From: Clostridium sp. SY8519
GTDB lineage: Bacteria > Bacillota > Clostridia > Lachnospirales > Lachnospiraceae
DNA length: 64,000 nucleotides
Reading direction: 5' to 3'
NCBI RefSeq assembly: GCF_000270305.1
Contig: NC_015737.1
Coordinates: 1,116,501-1,180,500, forward strand
Position 1 is the first letter of the stretch. The number at the start of each line of letters is the position of its first letter. The notes under the pieces were generated by a model, which was not told the origin of the DNA, did not search any database, and was given only the letters and a program-made list of their open reading frames with translations. Below are positions 8,727 to 15,147 of the stretch, piece after piece. Both the position numbers and the translations under genes were made by a program.

Positions 8727-9275
8727 ATGAAAAATATTGATTTTGCAGTTCCGGAATATGTAACAGGTTCTGATATAAAAAGAGTGCGCGAACTTCTGGA
8801 ATTAACACAGAAAAATTTTGCTGCGTTCATCGGCGTTTCAAAGGCTACGATTGAGCGCTGGGAGACAAAAGAGGACAGGATCACAGGACCGGTTGTCGTA
8901 TTGTTAGGCATACTGGAAAACCATCCGGATTATGTGGAGAAATTGAAAATACCGGAAAAAGAGTATGGACTGCGCATGTGGTATATGCATGAGCAGAAAA
9001 TATGTACATTGATCGATGTGGATGAACTGAGAAAAAGGATAAAGATAAAAAATTATACGGATAATATTTTGTTTCAGGCCTTTGGGAACAATACACAGCC
9101 GTCTTTTGAAGATTATGAAGCCTTTCTGGAATCGCGCTGTTTTCCCAAAAGCCGTGATAAAATGAAACTGATTCTGAGAGATCTGGATCTGCCGTTTTAT
9201 GATCCGTTTATGATCATTCAGAAGACAGAGGGAAGAATGGCAGAAGACCATTTCTGGATTCGGATCGAGAGGTGA
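8727..9275 (+). CDS. HTH antitoxin-like protein paired with a HipA-like kinase
   Basis: A 182-residue protein. Residues about 14-65 form an XRE/MqsA-like helix-turn-helix (VRELLELTQKNFAAFIGVSK, then TIERWE and GPVVVLLGIL). After residue 80 comes a second domain of about 100 residues ending in SRDKMKLILRDLDLPFYDPF and then AEDHFWIRIER. I have no firm name for that domain; it may correspond to the small N-terminal HipA/HipS-type module. Near-cognate starts lie at 8715 and 8718, but GAGGTGAT spacing favours the ATG at 8727. Seven bases separate it from the kinase gene, and tandem palindromes precede it. It probably represses the operon and neutralises the kinase. Confidence 0.7.
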   Translation: MKNIDFAVPEYVTGSDIKRVRELLELTQKNFAAFIGVSKATIERWETKEDRITGPVVVLLGILENHPDYVEKLKIPEKEYGLRMWYMHEQKICTLIDVDELRKRIKIKNYTDNILFQAFGNNTQPSFEDYEAFLESRCFPKSRDKMKLILRDLDLPFYDPFMIIQKTEGRMAEDHFWIRIER

Positions 9276-9282
9276 AGGGGCT

Positions 9283-10098
9283 ATGATTGAACTGTTTGAA
9301 CAAAATGAACGTACGGCAGACAGACAGTCCTCGAAAGGAAATCAGCTGAAATGGGAGAAGGATGGGATCTGGTATAAAGCAGACAGCGCTGGTTATGAAG
9401 GCCTTGCAGAGTATATGGTGTCACATTTGCTGGAGTTTTCTTCGCTGGAAAAAAATGAGTTTGTCCGATACGATTATGAGCAGATAAAATATAAAAATGT
9501 TGTTTATAATGGAGCAAAAAGCAGAAGCTTTTTACAGAATGATTGGCAGATTATAACTCTGGAACGTTTATTTCGGGATTTTTTTCAAAAAAGTCTGTAT
9601 GAATCTATATGGGAAATTCGGACATCTGCAGAAAAACGTTTTGCATACTTGGTCATGCAAGTGGAGCGTATGACGGGATTGAAAAAGTTTGGAGCGTATT
9701 TAAATAAATTAATGACAATTGATGCAGTGTTTGTAAATGAAGATCGTCACATGCACAATATAGCTGTTCTGATGAATCAGAAGGGAGAATTTGCATATTG
9801 TCCGATCTTTGATAATGGAGCCGGCCTGCTGTCAGATACAAGTATGGATTATCCTTTGGAAATGGATATTTTTGAGGCGCTTTCAGAGGTAAGAGCAAAA
9901 ACATTCAGCAGCAGTTTTGAAGAACAGCTGGATATTTCGGAAAAGATTTATGGCATGAATCTGTATTTTTATTTCAAAAAGAAGGATGTGAAACAACTGC
10001 TGCTTGAAATGCCGGGGTATTCAGAGCAGGAAAAAAACAGAGTCGGTGATATTATATTTGAGCAGATGAGAAAATATGAATATCTTTTTAAAAACTGA
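9283..10098 (+). CDS. HipA-like protein kinase, putative toxin
   Basis: A 271-residue protein with a HipA/PI3-4-kinase-like C-lobe. The catalytic loop reads VNEDRHMHNIAVL (Asp154, His156, Asn159), and the metal-binding IFDNGAG follows at Asp177. The N-lobe includes WYKADSAGYEGLAEYMV. HipA kinases phosphorylate a translation component (glutamyl- or tryptophanyl-tRNA synthetase) and halt growth. At 271 residues this is shorter than classical HipA (about 440), lacking the N-terminal subdomain, as in split HipBST systems. The start has an AGGTGA site overlapping the end of the upstream HTH gene. Its own target is unknown. Confidence 0.72.
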   Translation: MIELFEQNERTADRQSSKGNQLKWEKDGIWYKADSAGYEGLAEYMVSHLLEFSSLEKNEFVRYDYEQIKYKNVVYNGAKSRSFLQNDWQIITLERLFRDFFQKSLYESIWEIRTSAEKRFAYLVMQVERMTGLKKFGAYLNKLMTIDAVFVNEDRHMHNIAVLMNQKGEFAYCPIFDNGAGLLSDTSMDYPLEMDIFEALSEVRAKTFSSSFEEQLDISEKIYGMNLYFYFKKKDVKQLLLEMPGYSEQEKNRVGDIIFEQMRKYEYLFKN

Positions 10099-10247
10099 CT
10101 GAAAAGATTGCCTGCATGTATTATTCGTTTTTTCCACACGAGACCCCGCGCCGTTCTCTGACAGGGCAGGCTGCAGAGATTCTGGCCGCCCCTGCCTTTT
10201 GGTTTTGATAAAATCATGATATTATTCTGATAACAAAGGTAAGCATT

Positions 10248-10410
10248 ATGATTAACATCCGGTCTGTTTCTGATCTCAGGAATAAGTTTCCGGAGACAGA
10301 AGAAATTGGATGAGGCTGATGCCGCCGCAGGAGAATCTGATGTCCGCTATACCGGCTCCGAAGTCTTCAGCAGAGTAAGGAGCAGAATCAATGCAGCAAA
10401 AAACGTATAA
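10248..10410 (+). pseudogene. Phd/YefM-type antitoxin with an internal deletion
   Basis: An ATG at 10248 opens MINIRSVSDLRNKFPETEEIG, the typical Phd/YefM amino end, and hits TGA at 10311. One base further on, in the +1 frame, comes EADAAAGESDVRYTGSEVFSRV and a short tail to TAA at 10408-10410, which resembles the usual carboxyl end of such antitoxins. The middle, about 30-40 residues, is missing and the halves are out of frame. The tail overlaps the start of the RelE-like gene by 20 bases, as in intact pairs. Confidence 0.72.
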
Positions 10411-10645
10411 GCTTTCTGTTCTGCCTCTGTTTGAGGAAGATCTGAACGAAATCGTCGATTACATTACAAATAAACTCCAGAACTTTGATGCGGCACTCCG
10501 TCTGGTGGAAGACATCGAAATCGCTATTAACACGCGCCTGAAAACACCGTTCGCGTTTGCACCATTCCCGTCTGCAAAAAAACGGACTCATCCTTATTAC
10601 AGGATCAACGTAAGAAACAAGTGTTGGAACGATCCTCGGATATAG
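10391..10645 (+). pseudogene. RelE/ParE-type toxin, 3' truncated
   Basis: The ATG at 10391 gives 84 residues starting with the RelE/ParE hallmark LSVLPLFEEDLNEIVDYI, and continuing through INTRLKTPFAFAPFP to HPYYRINVRN. The usual terminal strand with the basic active-site residues should follow but is replaced by an unrelated CWNDPRI end, so the toxin is probably inactive. The overlapping antitoxin gene is also broken. Loss of both partners is consistent with decay of a former toxin-antitoxin module. Confidence 0.7.
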
Positions 10646-10774
10646 AAATCTATGGTTATATTCAAGGTCCTCACTGCGGATGGGCTGTAAGAGAATAAAC
10701 GAGGATTTGAGTGAATATCCGATTTCGCCAAGTGGGGATTTACGCTATTCTTCTGGTAGAAAGGTGGTAGAGTG

Positions 10775-11257
10775 ATGAGTGGAATAATATGTTTCCATAA
10801 TCCTGAGGAAGAGAACGGGTATCTCAGCAACTGGTATCCGTCACAATTCATCTATGCAGATCAGCAGTTTTCTTCCATGGAGCAGTACATGATGTACTGG
10901 AAGGCCGTTTGCTTCCATGATAAGAGGATTGCATCGGAGATACTGAAAACGGATGATGTGGCTGAAATTAAGTCTCTTGGCCGACGGGTCTTCGGATATG
11001 ATGACAATGTATGGAATGGACTGAGGCAGATCATTGTCTATGAGGGGCTGCTGGCCAAGTTCTCTCAGAATGAGGAGCTGAAAGAGAAGCTGCTGGAAAC
11101 AGGCAACGCGACATTAGCGGAAGCTGCAGTCAGGGATAAGATCTGGGGGATCGGCCTGTCAATGAATGATATGAATCGATTCGACAGGGCAAAATGGAAG
11201 GGGCAGAACCTATTGGGTTATGCCTTGATGATAGTAAGAGGAAAGCTGGGCAGGTGA
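10775..11257 (+). CDS. NADAR (YbiA-like) family protein
   Basis: A 160-residue cytoplasmic protein with the NADAR pattern: GYLSNWYPSQF near residue 15, SSMEQYMMYWKA at 33-44 (Glu36 and Lys43 conserved), LGRRVFGY, and a terminal WGIGL. Family members act as N-glycosidases on riboflavin intermediates or remove ADP-ribose from nucleobases, the latter as antidotes to DarT-type toxins. No DarT gene lies next to it; the neighbours are toxin-antitoxin remnants and a membrane protein. GTG at 10772 is possible, but ATG at 10775 sits better behind AAAGGTGG. The role here, nucleotide repair or defence, is undecided. Confidence 0.85.
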   Translation: MSGIICFHNPEEENGYLSNWYPSQFIYADQQFSSMEQYMMYWKAVCFHDKRIASEILKTDDVAEIKSLGRRVFGYDDNVWNGLRQIIVYEGLLAKFSQNEELKEKLLETGNATLAEAAVRDKIWGIGLSMNDMNRFDRAKWKGQNLLGYALMIVRGKLGR

Positions 11258-11300
11258 TTTCTTTGGAACAGGGTAAGTTAGGAAATATGGGACCGGCCGA

Positions 11301-11329
11301 TTTTTGTGACGCAGGGGCATGTGTATAAT
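11301..11329 (+). promoter_or_regulatory. Possible sigma-70-type promoter
   Basis: TATAAT at 11324-11329 is preceded at 17 bp by a weak TTTTTG. It lies 64 bases ahead of the membrane-protein start at 11393. Support is the -10 box and spacing only. Confidence 0.4.
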
Positions 11330-11392
11330 TCGACGGTAAACGATAGATGGAAAGCAGAATATCACAGGAAAGGCAAGGTGTAATAAGCTGTT

Positions 11393-12076
11393 ATGAGCAA
11401 TGAAAAGGATAAAACAATGCCGAAAGGTGTGCGGATCGGCGAGAGCGTGTTTGACATCGCGTATCTGCTGTTTGATCTGATCGCCGGGATTATATTTTTG
11501 ATGCGGGCAGACGGGCGGACGGTATTCTATCTGTATGGAGTCCTGACGCTGCTCCTGGGCAGCGGCGACGCGTTTCATCTGATTCCCCGGGTGCAGATGC
11601 ATCTGCGCGGCAGGAATGAACGGACGGACGCGCGGCTGGGACGGGGAAAAGCTGTCACATCCGTGACTATGACTGTATTTTACCTTCTGCTGTATGTAAT
11701 CTGGAAGACTCTGTTTCCGGCAGTAGCAGTACCGGCAGCGATTCCGGTGCTGATCTGGATTACGGCGCTGCTTCGGATCGCACTCTGTATGTTCCCGCAG
11801 AACCGCTGGCTTTCGCCGGAAGGAAATCTTCGTTGGTCACTGTACCGCAATGTGCCGTTTGCGGTTACCGGGATTTTGGTGATCGTACTCTTTGCGCTTT
11901 CCGGCAGTGCGGACACACATGGACTTTGGAGAATGTGTATAGCGATTGCGCTGAGTTTCGCGTTTTACTTTCCGGTTACGCTTTTTGCGGACCGGAAGCC
12001 TGCGCTGGGCGCGCTGATGATGCCGAAGACGCTGATGTATGTCTGGATCATCGCAATGGGACTGCAGATGCTTTGA
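11393..12076 (+). CDS. Unknown multi-pass membrane protein
   Basis: A 227-residue integral membrane protein with six or seven hydrophobic helices, for example DIAYLLFDLIAGIIFLM, YLYGVLTLLLG, VTMTVFYLLLYVIW, AAIPVLIWITALLRIAL, AVTGILVIVLFAL and IAIALSFAFYFPVTLF. A conserved-looking GDAFHLIPR motif follows the second helix. I do not recognise the family. The gene ends just ahead of the MmcQ-like gene (stop at 12076, next ATG at 12091), so the two are probably cotranscribed. Confidence 0.65.
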   Translation: MSNEKDKTMPKGVRIGESVFDIAYLLFDLIAGIIFLMRADGRTVFYLYGVLTLLLGSGDAFHLIPRVQMHLRGRNERTDARLGRGKAVTSVTMTVFYLLLYVIWKTLFPAVAVPAAIPVLIWITALLRIALCMFPQNRWLSPEGNLRWSLYRNVPFAVTGILVIVLFALSGSADTHGLWRMCIAIALSFAFYFPVTLFADRKPALGALMMPKTLMYVWIIAMGLQML

Positions 12077-12090
12077 GGAGGCAGAAGAGC

Positions 12091-12459
12091 ATGGATCGAA
12101 AAGAACTGGAAGAATTCATACAGACGGCATATGAGACAGAACCGGATCGCCCCTGGGCGAAATATCCGGATTATCTGGTGTTTCGTCACAGGAAAAATAA
12201 GAAGTGGTTTGCGCTGCTGATGAATGTGCCTGCAAACAAGCTGGGCCTGCAGGGCGAAGAAGGGCTGGATATCGTAAATCTGAAATGTGATCCGGTACTG
12301 GTTTCCTCCCTGTGCCGGGAACCGGGATTTTTCCCGGCGTATCATATGAGCAAAACAAAGTGGATCTCGGTGGCGCTGGACGGAACGGTACCGGAGGATC
12401 AGATCAGAATGTTGCTGGATATGAGTTTTGAGGCGACGAGGGAGAAAAATCGTCACTAA
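12091..12459 (+). CDS. MmcQ/YjbR family protein
   Basis: A 122-residue single-domain protein with the MmcQ/YjbR pattern: ARG-rich HRKNKKWFALLMNVP, a central VNLKCDPV, and GFFPAYHMSKTKWISV with a terminal LLDMSFEAT. These small proteins have a DNA-binding-like (CyaY) fold, but no established function. AGGAGG directly after the upstream stop sets the start at 12091. Length is normal for the family. Confidence 0.85.
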   Translation: MDRKELEEFIQTAYETEPDRPWAKYPDYLVFRHRKNKKWFALLMNVPANKLGLQGEEGLDIVNLKCDPVLVSSLCREPGFFPAYHMSKTKWISVALDGTVPEDQIRMLLDMSFEATREKNRH

Positions 12460-12563
12460 GCAAGAAGGTGTGAATTAACCGATAGCGGCCAGGAAGCGGA
12501 TACCAACACAAGCAAGAAGCTGTGTATCTATCGGTAGCGGCCATGATGTTGTTGCCATTACAA
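12460..12563. repeat. Two-copy 52-bp direct repeat
   Basis: Copy 1 (12460-12511) and copy 2 (12512-12563) both begin GCAAGAAG, share TAGCGGCCA near the middle and end ACAA, with the rest diverged. They sit between convergent genes, the second ending nine bases before the activator's stop codon. The copy structure resembles an intergenic repeat element. No coding function seen. Confidence 0.55.
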
Positions 12564-12571
12564 CCAGGAAT

Positions 12572-13951
12572 TTACCGGTAGATGCTTATCCCAAGTAAAT
12601 TTAATTTATCATACAATACCGTGCGGGAGATCCCAAGAAGCTGGGCCGCACGTTTTTTATTTCCACCGGTAATTTTCAAAACTTCCTGAATTAAATTTCG
12701 TTCAAAATCATTACGCAGATCCCGAAGGTTATAAGAACCTTCGAATGTTTTGGATGGAAGCGTAAGGTTCTTCAGTTTTCCTACATGAGAAAAGTCTTTC
12801 CGGCTTAACAGTAAACCATCGGCACGATTAATTGCCACTTCGACGCTGTTTCTCAGCTCACGTATGTTTCCCGGCCAGTTGTAAGAGGAAAGAAGATCCA
12901 GTGCATCCGGTTCAATGCCGCGAATAAATGTTCCAAGTTCCAGATTGAGCTGATCTATGAGATTATTTATAAGCAAAGGAATATCCTCTTTGTGCGCGCG
13001 CAGTGGCGGAGCGGTGATTTTTATTACATTCAGGCGGAAATATAAATCCATTCGGAACTTTCCATTTTGAACCAAAGACTCCAGAGGTGTATTTGTGGCA
13101 GAGATAATGCGGACATCAAACGGAAGACTTTCAGAACTTCCCACAGGAGTTACTTCATGTTCCTGCAAGGCACGCAGAAACTTTGGCTGCATGGTCATAG
13201 GGAGAAGATTTACTTCATCGAGAAAAATGGAGCCATGATTAGCAACCAGAAATCGTCCTTTTTTTCCACCCTTCAGCGCGCCGGTGAAAGCGCCGTCGGA
13301 ATATCCGAAAAATTCAGATTCCATCAGGTCTTCCGGTATAGCAGAGCAATTGACGCGAACAAAATTCTGGTCACATCTGGGGCTTAATGTATGTACAGAA
13401 TGAGCGATCAGTTCTTTTCCGGTGCCGGTCTCTCCTTCGATTAATACGGTGGAAGAGGATTGGGCGGCCTGAATAATTTCTTCTTTCAGATGAAGCATCA
13501 CCGGGCTGTCGCCGATAATATTGTCGATCGAATATTTTGCGCCGCGTTCGCGGGAAAGGGCATTCTTATAGTATTTTAATTGCTCTTCGACCTGTTTTAA
13601 CTGTGCGGAAACCACCTGAGCTTCCTGTGTGTTGTGTATGATCGTAAACAGAAAGCATCCGATTACTTCTCCGGCAGGAGAGAGTCTGGGATAATAATTT
13701 GTAAAATAATTTTGTCCGGCAATACGGACAAGATGTCCGATCACAGGTCTTTTTGACAGATATGCCTGGTGTGCCAGGGTATCAGGAACAATTTCTTCTA
13801 CCTTTTTTCCGAGTGCATTTTCTTTTGTGTGATGAGTCATTCTGCACCAGTTTTCGCTTACATAAACATAGCGTGCGTTTTCATCCAGCAGAGCAAAGGA
13901 GTGTAAGGCTTCAATAAATTCCATGCATTCTTTTAAGGATAATCGTCTCAT
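12572..13951 (-). CDS. Sigma-54-dependent activator (PAS, AAA+, Fis-type HTH)
   Basis: A 459-residue enhancer-binding protein that opens sigma-54 promoters. A PAS sensor fills about residues 10-110. The AAA+ domain has Walker A GETGTGKE at 173-180, an intact GAFTGA sigma-54 contact loop at 220-225, Walker B IFLDEV at 242-247 and the WPGNIRELRN segment near 358. A Fis-type helix-turn-helix (KKRAAQLLGISRTVLYDKL) ends the protein. It is divergent from the cyclase/symporter/thiolase/CoA-transferase cluster, whose leader carries a -24/-12 promoter at 14248-14263, so that cluster is its likely target. The PAS ligand is unknown. Confidence 0.92.
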   Translation of the reverse strand: MRRLSLKECMEFIEALHSFALLDENARYVYVSENWCRMTHHTKENALGKKVEEIVPDTLAHQAYLSKRPVIGHLVRIAGQNYFTNYYPRLSPAGEVIGCFLFTIIHNTQEAQVVSAQLKQVEEQLKYYKNALSRERGAKYSIDNIIGDSPVMLHLKEEIIQAAQSSSTVLIEGETGTGKELIAHSVHTLSPRCDQNFVRVNCSAIPEDLMESEFFGYSDGAFTGALKGGKKGRFLVANHGSIFLDEVNLLPMTMQPKFLRALQEHEVTPVGSSESLPFDVRIISATNTPLESLVQNGKFRMDLYFRLNVIKITAPPLRAHKEDIPLLINNLIDQLNLELGTFIRGIEPDALDLLSSYNWPGNIRELRNSVEVAINRADGLLLSRKDFSHVGKLKNLTLPSKTFEGSYNLRDLRNDFERNLIQEVLKITGGNKKRAAQLLGISRTVLYDKLNLLGISIYR

Positions 13952-14247
13952 AGTAGTTCTCCTGAGTATTTGTGTGAGTCAGAGGCATGGCGCTTCCCGG
14001 ATTTAATAAATTGACTTTATCACAATCGTGAAAAATAAACAAGTAACAAGAAAATATGACTGAAAATATATACAAAATAGTTAAAAAGTGTACGGAATAA
14101 CTTACATGTAATGAAAAGAGACATAGAGACAAGTATTTCATGCAGTACATGGAAAGTAGTGGACGCTGGAATATTTTGTGTAAGGAAAACCGAACACACA
14201 AAGAAAAAGAAGGTTTCAGAACTCCGGGAAATCAGCGTGTTTCGCTT

Positions 14248-14263
14248 TGGCATGCCATTTGCT
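14248..14263 (+). promoter_or_regulatory. Sigma-54 (-24/-12) promoter of the cyclase cluster
   Basis: TGGCATGCCATTTGCT matches the TGGCACG-N4-TTGCW consensus in every defined position but one (T for C at position 6), with the invariant GG and GC correctly spaced. Transcription should begin near 14274, about 43 bases before the cyclase ATG. A divergent sigma-54 activator gene lies just upstream. A palindrome TTACATGTAA at 14102-14111 and a CATG-containing imperfect repeat at 14137-14155 are candidate activator sites at a suitable distance. Confidence 0.82.
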
Positions 14264-14316
14264 TCTATGGGGATATCAAACACGTATTCAATACAATAGA
14301 AAGAGAGGTAGTTGTT

Positions 14317-15087
14317 ATGAAGATTGTTGATATCAGTATGGTTCTGGAAGAAGATCTCCCCAGCGATCCGGAAGTGCAGATCCCTCATATCCAGCGAAGA
14401 ACGCATCAGGATACGGCGCCGGAAATGAAAAATTATTTTCCCGGATCAACGATAGATGATCTTCCCGGAGGAAATGGATGGTCGATTGATTTTGCTCAGC
14501 TGTGTACACACTCCGGTACACATCTGGATGCGCCATGGCATTATTATCCCACAATGAATGGCGGGGAAAGAGCATGGACCATTGACGAGGTTCCTCTGGA
14601 GTGGTGCATTGGCAATGGCGTCAAAGTGGACTTTCATGATAAGCCTGACGGTTACCGCATTATGGCCAAAGATTTTGAAGAGTATTTTACCAAAGTCGGC
14701 TATCAGTTAAAAGAAGGGGACATTCTTTTGCTGCAGACAGGTGCGGATAAGCGCTGGGGTACGAAAGAATACCTGACTGCCGGATGCGGGGTAAGCAAAG
14801 AAGCAACCCTTTGGATGATTGATCAGGGCGTACATGTTTGTGGAACAGACGGGTGGAGCTGGGACGTGCCGCTTCCTTATGAAGCAAAGATGTTTCAGGA
14901 AACCGGAGATGCCAGTGTCCTCTGGGAAGGTCATCGGGCCGGCGCGGAAAAGGCATACTGTCATATGGAAAAACTGACCAATCTGGCAGCGCTTCCTCTG
15001 ACTGGTTATACGGTATGCTGTTTCCCGATTAAAGTAAAAGGTGCAAGTGCCGGATGGACGAGGGCGGTAGCTATATTTGATGACTGA
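14317..15087 (+). CDS. Cyclase-family (kynurenine formamidase-like) metal hydrolase
   Basis: A 256-residue protein with the family's metal-binding signature HSGTHLDAPWH near residues 68-78, an N-terminal IVDISMVLEEDLPSDP strand and a GTDGWSWD segment. Members hydrolyse amide or lactam bonds (kynurenine formamidase, isatin hydrolase) or act on other ring compounds, using Mn or Zn. It is the first gene behind the sigma-54 promoter and is followed by a sodium symporter, thiolase and CoA-transferase, so it probably performs an early ring-opening or deacylation step. The start at 14317 follows GAGAGG; the frame is open upstream, but that part overlaps the promoter. Substrate unknown. Confidence 0.85.
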   Translation: MKIVDISMVLEEDLPSDPEVQIPHIQRRTHQDTAPEMKNYFPGSTIDDLPGGNGWSIDFAQLCTHSGTHLDAPWHYYPTMNGGERAWTIDEVPLEWCIGNGVKVDFHDKPDGYRIMAKDFEEYFTKVGYQLKEGDILLLQTGADKRWGTKEYLTAGCGVSKEATLWMIDQGVHVCGTDGWSWDVPLPYEAKMFQETGDASVLWEGHRAGAEKAYCHMEKLTNLAALPLTGYTVCCFPIKVKGASAGWTRAVAIFDD

Positions 15088-15147
15088 TGGAGAGAGTTTA
15101 CGAATAAAAATAGGGGTTTATGATTGAATTTTTGAAGGGAGTTTATC

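Noticed and set aside
12460..12563. The direct repeats as a possible CRISPR array
   Set aside because: Only two adjoining diverged copies, no unique spacers and no cas genes nearby.
15088..15147. Search for a second -24/-12 promoter directly ahead of the symporter gene
   Set aside because: No GG-N10-GC element with TGGCAC/TTGC context; the gene appears to depend on the promoter ahead of the cyclase gene.
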